From Acidimicrobiales bacterium (GTDB lineage Bacteria > Actinomycetota > Acidimicrobiia > Acidimicrobiales > SZUA-35): 64,000 nt of DNA. How positions within the stretch are numbered: the stretch's first letter is position 1; the number at the start of each line of letters is the position of its first letter. Location of the stretch: assembly GCA_028285495.1 (NCBI GenBank), contig JANQPB010000043.1:120760-184759 (forward strand), written 5' to 3'. The notes beneath the pieces are model-generated. The model did not search any database, had not been told where the DNA came from, and saw nothing but the letters and a program-made list of their open reading frames with translations. Below, one piece after another: positions 41,539 to 49,214 of the stretch. A program made the translations under genes and the position numbers.

Positions 41539-42360
41539 TCAAGCGGAGACCCGGCTGCCGAGGACGACCCTCGGGTCGTAGAACCCGAGCCCGCCGTCGC
41601 CGTAGTCCATGTCGAAGCCGAGGCGACTGCGCACGGGCTCGGGCAGCTCGAGGGCATCGGCGAGCGGCATCGAGACGTGCTGGTTCTCCTCCTGGCGGAG
41701 CCAGCCCAGGTTGTAGGTGAGGACCACGCCGTAGCGCCAGGCGTCGGCGGTGACGTTGGCGCCGGCGCCGTGGAGCGTGCCGCCGAGCCAGACCAGCACC
41801 GAGCCGGCGGGCATCTCGGCCCTGACGATCTCCTCTGGCCCCGGCCGTCGATCGGCGTCCCAACGGTGGCTCCCCGGCACGAGCTGCGTGCCGCCGTTAT
41901 CGGCCGTGAAGTCCGACATGGCCCACATCGTGGCCAGGATGAGGTTGGGGCGGGGGAGCGGGAAGAACGGGTAGAGATCCTCCTCGCGGTGCAGCACCTG
42001 GTCGCGGGCTCCGGGGCCGACCTCGAGCGCAGCGGTGACGTTCAGCGTCCACTTCCCACCGTTCGGCCCGAGGTGGCGGTCGCCGAGCTCCTCGACGACC
42101 GGGTGCATCATCAGCTCGCGCATGGTCGGTGAGCGATGCATCAGGGCGACGACCCGGCGGGTGATGCCGGGGTAGAAGTCGTCCGGGTCGTCGTCGGCCA
42201 CCCTGGTCGCCGCCATGGCGTCGGCGAGCTCGGCCCGGACCGCAGCCACGTGGTCGGGAGTGGCGAGGCCGGCGACGACGAGGCAGCCGGCGTCGTCCAG
42301 TGCGTCGTACATGGTGTCCGGATCCGTGTCGGCCGGACACGTGGGAATGGCCGGTGGCAT
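41539..42360 (-). CDS. Phytanoyl-CoA dioxygenase (PhyH) family protein
   Basis: Fe(II)/2-oxoglutarate dioxygenase of 273 residues. The iron ligands are His and acid in VLHREEDLYPF and a second His in GGTLHGAGANVT; GTQLVPGSHRWD is the typical PhyH strand near the second half, and SVLVWLGG precedes the distal His. The HxE arrangement replaces the more common HxD. Such enzymes hydroxylate fatty acyl-CoAs or small metabolites. ATG 42360 has GGAGGAG at a good distance. It is divergent from a TetR gene with an operator between. Confidence 0.82.
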   Translation of the reverse strand: MPPAIPTCPADTDPDTMYDALDDAGCLVVAGLATPDHVAAVRAELADAMAATRVADDDPDDFYPGITRRVVALMHRSPTMRELMMHPVVEELGDRHLGPNGGKWTLNVTAALEVGPGARDQVLHREEDLYPFFPLPRPNLILATMWAMSDFTADNGGTQLVPGSHRWDADRRPGPEEIVRAEMPAGSVLVWLGGTLHGAGANVTADAWRYGVVLTYNLGWLRQEENQHVSMPLADALELPEPVRSRLGFDMDYGDGGLGFYDPRVVLGSRVSA

Positions 42361-42382
42361 GGTGCTCCTCCTGCTCGGGGCT

Positions 42383-42420
42383 TTGACATAATCGCTATTA
42401 TGCAATAGCAATTCTGTCAA
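42383..42420. promoter_or_regulatory. 17-bp inverted repeat, TetR operator
   Basis: TTGACATAATCGCTATT (42383-42399) and AATAGCAATTCTGTCAA (42404-42420) are reverse complements with two mismatches and a 4-base centre. Each end is a TTGACA box facing inward, so the repeat carries -35 elements for both the TetR (plus) and the dioxygenase (minus). The AT-rich block contrasts with its surroundings. Confidence 0.75.
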
Positions 42421-42443
42421 GAGCTTCTGTCGAGGAGGTCGCC

Positions 42444-43022
42444 GTGCCGAAGATCGTCGATCACGACCAGCGTCGGTCGACCATCGCGTCGGCCGCGGCC
42501 GAAGCGATCGCCGCGGACGGCATCGAGGCCGTGACGATGAAGGGCATCGCCGAGCGCGCCGGGGTGACCACCGGAGCGGTGACGCACTACTTCGCCGACA
42601 AGGACGCCGTGCTCCTGGAGGCGCTGCTGCTGGTGGACGCGTCGATGCAGCGACGCCTCGACGAGGCGCTGACCCGGGGGCACTCGCCGACGGATGCGCT
42701 GCTGGCCGCCCTCCCACACGACGCCGAGTCCCGTCGTGACTGGTGCGTCTGGCGGGTGTTCAGCGATCGGGCCTCCCGATCCGATGCGCTCCGCCAGCAG
42801 TACCGGAGCTCGACCGAGGGGTGGCTCCGGGCGGCGAGCGAGTCGCTCGCCGGCCGCTCCGGACGAAGCGTCGACCAGGCTCGGCTCGATGCCGAGGTCG
42901 TGGTCGGCACCGTCGACGCCATCGGCGATGCCGCCAGTATCGACCCGGACGGCTGGCCGGTCGAGCGGCAACGGCGCATCCTCGACCACCTGCTCGCACG
43001 GTTCGAGTGGTGTGGGCCATGA
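42444..43022 (+). CDS. TetR family transcriptional regulator (BetI-like)
   Basis: Regulator of 192 residues. Helix-turn-helix at about 10-55 (TIASAAAEAIAADGIEAVTM, GIAERAGVTTGAVTHYFADK); the C-terminal half (LRQQYRSSTEGWLRAASESL, DAIGDAASIDPDGWP) follows the BetI C-terminal pattern. GTG 42444 has GAGGAGG seven bases upstream. It is divergent from the phytanoyl-CoA dioxygenase-like gene with a shared operator, so it is probably its ligand-dependent repressor. Confidence 0.88.
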   Translation: MPKIVDHDQRRSTIASAAAEAIAADGIEAVTMKGIAERAGVTTGAVTHYFADKDAVLLEALLLVDASMQRRLDEALTRGHSPTDALLAALPHDAESRRDWCVWRVFSDRASRSDALRQQYRSSTEGWLRAASESLAGRSGRSVDQARLDAEVVVGTVDAIGDAASIDPDGWPVERQRRILDHLLARFEWCGP

Positions 43023-43065
43023 GTCCGGCGGTCCAGCTCCCGGTTGCGACCGCTGACGCCGAGTC

Positions 43066-43120
43066 GAGCAACGGATGACCGAGCAACGGATGACCGAGCA
43101 ACGGATGACCGAGCAACGGA
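43066..43120 (+). repeat. 15-bp tandem repeat carrying three start codons
   Basis: Three exact copies of GAGCAACGGATGACC (43066-43110) plus a partial fourth copy (43111-43120). The period is a multiple of three, so each copy supplies an in-frame ATG (43075, 43090, 43105) and the peptide MTEQR. It forms the 5' end of the small membrane protein gene. Confidence 0.95.
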
Positions 43121-43278
43121 GCCAGCTGCTCGGTCTGACCGGCTTCATCCTCGCCGGGTTCGTCTTCATCGCCGTCGGTATCCGGTCAGGCGATGTGTTG
43201 ACCGTCGTCGGTAGCGTGCTCTGGATCGTGTCGTGCGTGATCTGGCTCGTCCCGCTGCTGCGGTCGCCTCGGCTGTGA
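43075..43278 (+). CDS. Small two-helix membrane protein with repeated N-terminus
   Basis: Protein of 67 residues. The first 15 residues are MTEQR three times, encoded by the 15-bp tandem repeat. Two hydrophobic segments follow: LLGLTGFILAGFVFIAVGI and VLTVVGSVLWIVSCVIWLVP. ATG 43075 is the first of three equivalent starts; the last, 43105, would give a 57-residue protein with the same membrane part. The stop overlaps the next gene (GTGA), so it is coupled to the exported agmatine-deiminase-like enzyme. Function unknown. Confidence 0.6.
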   Translation: MTEQRMTEQRMTEQRSQLLGLTGFILAGFVFIAVGIRSGDVLTVVGSVLWIVSCVIWLVPLLRSPRL

Positions 43279-44399
43279 ACCGGCGTGTGTTCCTCGTGGC
43301 CGGCTCGGCCGCCGTCGTCGCCGGGTTGATCCCGGGCTGCGGCGGCGAGCGCACGGCGACCGCCGAGGTGGAGGGGGAGGATCTCGTCATGCCAAAGGGG
43401 TTCCGGATGCCAGCCGAGGACGAGCCACACGCCGCGACCTGGATGTGCCTCCCGGGCCGGGGCGACGTGTGGGGTCGTGAGCTCGAGTCGGTGCAGGCCA
43501 CGATCGCCGACATCGCCCTCACCGTGGCCGAGTTCGAGCCGGTCCGGATGCTGGTCCGGCCGGGCGATCTGGATCGGGCCGCCGACCTCGTCGGTGCCGA
43601 CGTCGAACTGATCGAGGCCCCGGTCGACGACCTCTGGGCCCGCGACACACTGCCGCTCTTCCTGGTCTCCGACGACGGTGGGCTCGCCGCCGGCCGGGTT
43701 CGGTTCAACGGCTGGGGCGGGAAGCAGGTCAACGACGGCGACGCCACCCTCGCTGCGCTCGTGGCCGAGCTGGTCGGCGTACCGCTGTACGACTCGGGGC
43801 TGGTCGGCGAGGGCGGTGGGTTGGAGACCGATGGGGCCGGCACGCTCCTGGCCGCCCGGAGCAGCTGGGTGAACGACAACCGGAACCCGGGGTTGGACGA
43901 GGACGAGATCGCCAGGCGGCTCGTCGCGCTGCTCGGGGCCGAGCGGCTCCTCTGGGTCGACGGGATCGCCGGCGCCGACATCACCGATGGCCACATCGAC
44001 ACGCTCGCCCGCTTCGTCGATCGCTCGACGATCGTCAACGAGGTGCCCTCGTACGTCGAGCCGGGTGAGACCTGGTACGACCTCGCCGTCAGGACCGAGG
44101 CCGAGCTGGCGGCGATGACCACGCTCGACGGCGAGCCCTACCAGCTCGTCACCCTGCGTCAGCCCGAGACGGTCCGCCGTAACGACGACGAGTTCCTGTC
44201 GAGCTACGTCAACTACTACGTGTGCAACGGGGCCGTCATCGTCCCCGAGTTCGGTGACGCCGTCGCCGACGGTGAGGCCGCCGAGCTGATCGGGGACCAC
44301 CACCCGGGCCGGGAGGTGGTCGCGTTGGCGATCGATCCGGTTGCGGCCGGCGGTGGCGGCATTCACTGCGCGACGCAGCAGCAGCCGGCCACGGCCTGA
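43275..44399 (+). CDS. Exported agmatine deiminase / peptidylarginine-deiminase family lipoprotein
   Basis: Guanidino-modifying enzyme of 374 residues. The agmatine deiminase motifs are complete: HAATWMCLPG, catalytic Asp region VDDLWARDTLP, GGGLETDGAGTLL, His/Asp in DGHIDTLARF, and the nucleophilic Cys in GGGGIHCATQQ. In addition the N-terminus is NRRVFLVAGSAAVVAGL followed by IPGC, a twin-arginine-like signal with a lipobox, so the enzyme should act outside the membrane, which is unusual as agmatine deiminases are cytosolic. GTG 43275 overlaps the stop of the upstream small membrane gene. Product would be N-carbamoylputrescine or citrulline-type compounds. Confidence 0.85.
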   Translation: MNRRVFLVAGSAAVVAGLIPGCGGERTATAEVEGEDLVMPKGFRMPAEDEPHAATWMCLPGRGDVWGRELESVQATIADIALTVAEFEPVRMLVRPGDLDRAADLVGADVELIEAPVDDLWARDTLPLFLVSDDGGLAAGRVRFNGWGGKQVNDGDATLAALVAELVGVPLYDSGLVGEGGGLETDGAGTLLAARSSWVNDNRNPGLDEDEIARRLVALLGAERLLWVDGIAGADITDGHIDTLARFVDRSTIVNEVPSYVEPGETWYDLAVRTEAELAAMTTLDGEPYQLVTLRQPETVRRNDDEFLSSYVNYYVCNGAVIVPEFGDAVADGEAAELIGDHHPGREVVALAIDPVAAGGGGIHCATQQQPATA

Positions 44400-44423
44400 G
44401 CCGCCTCTCGCGTCGGGCGCCGG

Positions 44424-45755
44424 TCAGCGTCGGGTGACGGTGACGGGCAGCTTCGAGTACCCGTGGACGAAGGAGGAGAACACCCGCTCGGGCTCGTCCT
44501 GGACCTCGATCCGCTCGAATCGCTGGAGCGCCTCCTCCCACAGCACCCGGAGCTGGAGCTCGGCCACTCGGCTGCCCATGCAGAAGTGGATCCCGTAGCC
44601 GAACGAGAGTTGCCGGTCGGCGTTGTGGCGGTCGATGTCGAGGACCGAGGCGTTCTCGAAGACGGTCTCGTCCTGGTTGGCGGAGATGTACCACATGAGG
44701 ACCTGGTCGTCCTTGCGGATCTGTTGACCGCCGAGTTCGGTGTCCTTCGTTGCGGTGCGGCGCATGTAGGACAGCGGCGTCTGCCAGCGGATGACCTCGG
44801 GAACGAACTTGGCGATGAGATCGGGGTTGGTGATCAGCTTGTCGTACTGGTCGGGGTACTTGTTGAGCCCGTAGACGCTGCCGGTCATCGTGTTGCGGGT
44901 GGTGTCGTTGCCACCGACGATCAACAGCAGCAGGTTGCCGAGGTGTTCGAAGGCGGTCATGTCCTTGGTTGCTTCGCCGTTGGCCAGCATGGTGACCAGG
45001 TCGAACCCGTCGCCGCCGCGGCGCTCCTCCCACAGTTGCTCGAAGTAGGCGACGCACCCGAACAGCTCGTCGATCTTCTGCTGTTGGGTCTCGACCACCC
45101 CACCCGGGCCCGGGATGGCGAAGACGATGTCGGACCAGCGGGTCAACATGCGCCGGTCCTCCATGGGGAAGTCGAACAGCGTGGCCAGCATGAGTGTGGT
45201 CAGCTCGATCGAGACGGTGTCGACCCAGTCGAAGGTCTCGCCCTCGGGCAACGAGTCGAGCAGGTCGGCGGTGCGCTCGCGGATCATGGGTTCGATGTTG
45301 CGGAGGTTGCTCGGGGCTGAGACGCTGCGGACCGTTTTGCGTTGCTTGGTGTGTTCGGGTGGGTCCATGGCGATGAACGGGGTCAGCTGCTGGGGCTGTT
45401 CGATCTCGGCCAGCCTCGCGGCCGACAGGCCCAGGGTGATGCCCTGGGCCGACGAGTAGGTCTCCCAGTCGCCATCGACAGCCCGGACGTCGTCGTAGGT
45501 CGTGACCGACCAGTACCGGCCTGCGCTGTCCAGCTCGTTGAGGTGGACCGGGTCCTCGGCTCGCAGGCGGGCGAAGTGGTCCTGCCACCGGTCTTCCTTG
45601 AACAGGTGGGCGTTCAGCGGGTTGATGTCGCCAATGGCCAACTCGGCGGCCGCCGGCGCCCCTGCGCCCTTCTCGGCCATCTCCATCTCGGGAGTGACCA
45701 CGTTCGGATTGAAGATCTGACGGGTCTCTTCACCCATGTCGGTCATCTCGGTCAT
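44424..45755 (-). CDS. Cytochrome P450, CYP153-like alkane/fatty acid hydroxylase
   Basis: P450 of 443 residues. The haem loop is FGYGIHFCMGSRVAEL with the thiolate Cys near residue 392; the I-helix is LLLLIVGGNDTTRNTM; the ExxR is in PEVIRWQ. FIAMDPPEHTKQRK, SIELTTLMLATLFDFP and FSSFVHGYSKLPV follow the CYP153 pattern, soluble terminal hydroxylases of alkanes, fatty acids or terpenes. No ferredoxin or reductase gene is adjacent. ATG 45755 is preferred: AAGGAG is 7 bases upstream, while GTG 45761 is too close. The TetR gene lies directly upstream on the same strand. Confidence 0.9.
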   Translation of the reverse strand: MTEMTDMGEETRQIFNPNVVTPEMEMAEKGAGAPAAAELAIGDINPLNAHLFKEDRWQDHFARLRAEDPVHLNELDSAGRYWSVTTYDDVRAVDGDWETYSSAQGITLGLSAARLAEIEQPQQLTPFIAMDPPEHTKQRKTVRSVSAPSNLRNIEPMIRERTADLLDSLPEGETFDWVDTVSIELTTLMLATLFDFPMEDRRMLTRWSDIVFAIPGPGGVVETQQQKIDELFGCVAYFEQLWEERRGGDGFDLVTMLANGEATKDMTAFEHLGNLLLLIVGGNDTTRNTMTGSVYGLNKYPDQYDKLITNPDLIAKFVPEVIRWQTPLSYMRRTATKDTELGGQQIRKDDQVLMWYISANQDETVFENASVLDIDRHNADRQLSFGYGIHFCMGSRVAELQLRVLWEEALQRFERIEVQDEPERVFSSFVHGYSKLPVTVTRR

Positions 45756-45825
45756 GCACACACTCCTTGCTCAACCACGATTGTGGCCCAGGCCGGGGCC
45801 GGACACCCAGCTCCCGGGCTGTCCG

Positions 45826-46524
45826 TCACTCGCCGGGACGCTCGGCGTGAGGGCCCCGTCGTCGCCGGCGTTGGGGTGCCGGCGTCCCGCCCGGGGCCAC
45901 CGGGGCGGGTGCGATCGCCGTCCACGGCACCCGGACCAGCGTGTCGATGGCCGATCGCCACGAGCGACGGATCTGGGTCTCGGAGCGCTCGTGGACCTCG
46001 TGCAGCGTCCGGTACGCCTCGATCGAGGTCATCGCGTCGATCAGCCCAGCCAGGTCGTGCCGCCCCGCTTGGGTCATCGCCGACAGCTCGGGGTCGAAAT
46101 GGGTGGTGACCTGCTCGGCGAGCAGCGACCGGAACGTCGTCTGGATCGGGAGCAACCCCGGTTCGTCGACCACCCGGCCCTGGAGCCGTCTGCTCATCGG
46201 CCCGATGGTCGTGGCGAGGCGGATCCGGAGGTCGACGAAGAGCTGGCGCCGCTGGTCGTAGCCGGCGCCGGCCGGCGGTTCGGGCTGGAGGACGTCCCGG
46301 TGGTCGTCGAGGAAGCGGGCTGCGACCTGCATGCGCAGGTCGTCGATGCTCTCGAAGTAGCGGAACAGCGACGACGTCGAGACGCCGGCCCGCCTGGCGA
46401 TCTCGCTGGCCGTCGGTCGCTCGTTGCCGCTGAGGAAGATCTCGAAGGCGGTGTCGAGGACGGCGGTCCTGCCCCGCTCCCGGCGGGCCCGCCGCAGGTC
46501 GGGCGTCTCGGTCTGCTCGGCCAC
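45826..46524 (-). CDS. TetR/AcrR family transcriptional regulator
   Basis: Regulator of 232 residues. Helix-turn-helix at about 18-65 (AVLDTAFEIFLSGNERPTAS, EIARRAGVSTSSLFRYFESI). The C-terminal tail is proline- and arginine-rich. GTG 46524 lies 6 bases after TAGGCT (46536-46531), so the mRNA is probably leaderless. Two 16-bp operator copies at 46557-46600 separate it from the divergent MMPL exporter. It lies upstream of the CYP153 gene in the same direction, so it may control both the oxygenase and the exporter. Confidence 0.9.
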   Translation of the reverse strand: MAEQTETPDLRRARRERGRTAVLDTAFEIFLSGNERPTASEIARRAGVSTSSLFRYFESIDDLRMQVAARFLDDHRDVLQPEPPAGAGYDQRRQLFVDLRIRLATTIGPMSRRLQGRVVDEPGLLPIQTTFRSLLAEQVTTHFDPELSAMTQAGRHDLAGLIDAMTSIEAYRTLHEVHERSETQIRRSWRSAIDTLVRVPWTAIAPAPVAPGGTPAPQRRRRRGPHAERPGE

Positions 46525-46556
46525 GTCGTCAGCCTACCGGCCCAACGGCGATCTTT

Positions 46557-46600
46557 TGGGATTCCACTCCCACTTCTCGACTTTTGGGAGTACACTCCCA
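46557..46600. promoter_or_regulatory. Tandem 16-bp operators between TetR and MMPL genes
   Basis: TGGGAGTACACTCCCA (46585-46600) has perfect 7-bp arms; a second copy TGGGATTCCACTCCCA (46557-46572) differs in the left arm. They are 28 bases apart. Their position in the divergent gap indicates binding by the adjacent TetR, possibly as two dimers. Confidence 0.8.
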
Positions 46601-46654
46601 GAAGGTCGAGGCGATGTCCGCCGAGTGCGGCGGACCCACGTGAGGGAGGCATCC

Positions 46655-49165
46655 ATGTCCAGACTGTTCACAGCCTTCGCCAGAGGCGTCACGGCGAGGC
46701 CACGGCTGGCGCTGGCGACGCTGGCCGTCGTCGCCGTCGCCCTCGGGTCCGGTCTGGCGATCCTCGGTGAGCAGGCCGACAACACGGTCTTCCTCCCCGA
46801 CGACAGCGAGGTGGCCCTGGCCGGCGAGCAGCTCTCCGAGCTGTTCCCGGACTCGGCCGGTCTGACCGGCGTCACGATCCTGCACCGCGGCGACACGCTC
46901 ACCCCAGCTGGCCTCGCCCACATCGACGCCGTCATCGCCGAGACCGTCGCCGAGCCCTCGATCGCCGAGCGGCTCGCCATCACCGAACCGGTCGTGTCGC
47001 TGGCCGCGATCTACCGCCAGGCCCTCGGCGTCGACGACCTGTCCGCCGTGGCCCAGGACCAGATCGACCAGGCAACCGCCGCCCTCTCGGACGACGAGGC
47101 CATGGCAACGGCGATCGCCGGGCTGAGCGGGGAGGCGGACGGCGATGGCCTGGTGATCTCCCAGATCCGGCTGCGTGAGCTCGGCGATCCCGATGGCCTC
47201 GAGGCGGCCGAGCTCCTGGTTGCGGATCTCGTGGCCGACGTCGACGGGCCGCTCGACGTCCGGAGCCTCTCGGCGGCGACCATCGACGAGGAGTCGGCTG
47301 AGTCGTCCTCGTCGTCGATGTCGACGCTGATGTTCGTCGCCTTCGCCGTGATCGTCGTGCTCCTGTTGCTCTTCTTCCGATCGGGTTCCGACGTCGCACT
47401 GTCGCTGGCCGGGCTCGGGATCACCGTGGTCGGCACCGTCGGCTTCCAGGGCCTGGTCGGCCCGGACGGGCTCGGTCTCATCGGTCTCCCGAACTCGATC
47501 ACCACGATGGTGCCGATCATGCTGATCGGCCTGGTCGTCGACTATGCGATCCAGTCGGTCGCCCACTACCGGGAGATCCGGGCCGACGGCGCCACCGTCG
47601 GCGTCGCGGCCAGGACGGGCCTGCTCGGGGTCATGCTGCCCCTCGGGCTGGCTGCGGGCACGACCATCATCAGCTTCCTCACCAACCTCGCCTCGCCGAT
47701 CCCCGCCAACCAGGACTTCGGCATCGTCGCCGCCTTCGGCGTCTTCTTCGGCCTCGTCACGATGCTGACCCTCATCCCGGCCGCCCGGACGATCCTCGAC
47801 CAACGGTCGGAAGCCAGGGGATCGTTGGCCGAGGCCCGGCTGATGACCGACGCCATCCCCGGCGCCGGCTCGGTCATCGCCCGCATCGGCGAGTTCGTGG
47901 CCCGTCAGCCGATGGTGGCCCTGGCCGGCGCCGCCGTGCTGACCGTCGCCCTCGGCAGCGCGGCCACCCAGATCAGCACCGAATTCGACACCAACGACTT
48001 CCTGCCGGGCGACGGCGACTCGCTCACCGACCTCGCCGCCCTGGACGAGGCGCTTGGTGGCCAGACGGAGGTCGTGACCGTCCTGATCGAGGCCGAGCTG
48101 ACCGACGATCGGACCCTCCGCAACGTCCTCACCCTGTCGGAGGCGTTCGTCGACGAGCTGTCGCGGCCGACCGGCGCGGCGAGCGGGATCACCGCATCGC
48201 TCGGCTCCCTCTACCTCGACTGGAACACCGACAGCGGCGAGCCCGGCGACAACCACGACCCGGGGTTGGCCGAGATCGCCGCCACGATCGACCAGGGCCT
48301 GACCCTCGATCCCGATGGCGTCCAGCGGATCCTCGACCGCCTGGAGGCCAACGATCCGGTCGGCTTCGGGCAGGTGGCCATCAACGACCCAGACGGCGTC
48401 GACCGGACGCTGATCCAGTTCAACGCCCTCACCGGCGACCAGGACCGCACCGAGCAGATGGTCGACGACATCGATGGCCTGTGGTTCGGCCCCCGCGACC
48501 AGATCGTGGCCACGTCCGGGGAGATCGTGGGCCTCGAGGTCACGACGGCGATGACCGACAGCCAGTCATCGTCGATCGCCATCACGATGGTGGCCGCCCT
48601 GATCGTGCTGATGCTCTTCTTCTGGGCCACCGAGTTCAAGCCGATGCTCGCCGTGATCGCCGTGCTCCCCATCCTGCTGGTCCTGCTGTGGGTCCTGGGC
48701 ACGATGACGCTGCTCGGCATCCCCTACAACGTGATCACGGCCCTGATCACCGCCCTGTCGATCGGGATCGGCGTCGACTACACGATCCACATCATCCACC
48801 GGTTCACCCACGAGGTCGACCACGGCCGATCCCTCCTCGACGCGACCAAGACGACCCTGGCCACCACCGGGTCGGCGCTGACGGGTTCGGCGTTGACCAC
48901 GGCCCTGGCCTTCGCCGTGCTCCTGTTCAGCCCGCTCGCGCCGTTCCGACAGTTCGGGCTCGTGACGGGCATCACCATCCTCTACGCCCTCGTCGTCTCG
49001 GTCGTCGTGGTGCCGCCGATGCTGATCGTGTGGGCCGCGTACCACGAGTGGCGGGCCGGCCCGAGCGAACCGGCGACCGGCCCGAGCGAGCGCAGCGCCG
49101 GCGAGGCCGGTGCCGACGTCGACACCGGCGACGACCGAGCCCGCCCGTCGGTTGCGGCGACCTGA
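46655..49165 (+). CDS. MMPL/RND family membrane transporter
   Basis: Transporter of 836 residues with the duplicated RND layout: one membrane helix at 14-34, a large extracytoplasmic domain to about 220, then helices such as STLMFVAFAVIVVLLLLFF, VPIMLIGLVVDYAIQSVAHY and TIISFLTNLASPIP, followed by the second copy (VALAGAAVLTVALG, IAITMVAALIVLMLFF, TALSIGIGVDYTIHIIHRFT). The conserved GxxxDY proton-relay motifs are present in both halves (VVDYAIQS, GVDYTIH). MMPL proteins export lipids, hopanoids or hydrophobic drugs. ATG 46655 has GAGGGA upstream. It is under the divergent TetR and its tandem operators. Confidence 0.93.
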   Translation: MSRLFTAFARGVTARPRLALATLAVVAVALGSGLAILGEQADNTVFLPDDSEVALAGEQLSELFPDSAGLTGVTILHRGDTLTPAGLAHIDAVIAETVAEPSIAERLAITEPVVSLAAIYRQALGVDDLSAVAQDQIDQATAALSDDEAMATAIAGLSGEADGDGLVISQIRLRELGDPDGLEAAELLVADLVADVDGPLDVRSLSAATIDEESAESSSSSMSTLMFVAFAVIVVLLLLFFRSGSDVALSLAGLGITVVGTVGFQGLVGPDGLGLIGLPNSITTMVPIMLIGLVVDYAIQSVAHYREIRADGATVGVAARTGLLGVMLPLGLAAGTTIISFLTNLASPIPANQDFGIVAAFGVFFGLVTMLTLIPAARTILDQRSEARGSLAEARLMTDAIPGAGSVIARIGEFVARQPMVALAGAAVLTVALGSAATQISTEFDTNDFLPGDGDSLTDLAALDEALGGQTEVVTVLIEAELTDDRTLRNVLTLSEAFVDELSRPTGAASGITASLGSLYLDWNTDSGEPGDNHDPGLAEIAATIDQGLTLDPDGVQRILDRLEANDPVGFGQVAINDPDGVDRTLIQFNALTGDQDRTEQMVDDIDGLWFGPRDQIVATSGEIVGLEVTTAMTDSQSSSIAITMVAALIVLMLFFWATEFKPMLAVIAVLPILLVLLWVLGTMTLLGIPYNVITALITALSIGIGVDYTIHIIHRFTHEVDHGRSLLDATKTTLATTGSALTGSALTTALAFAVLLFSPLAPFRQFGLVTGITILYALVVSVVVVPPMLIVWAAYHEWRAGPSEPATGPSERSAGEAGADVDTGDDRARPSVAAT

Positions 49166-49214
49166 CGCCGCAGCCGGCGGCGTCCGCGACCGTCGCCCTC
49201 CCGCCGGCGGGTCG

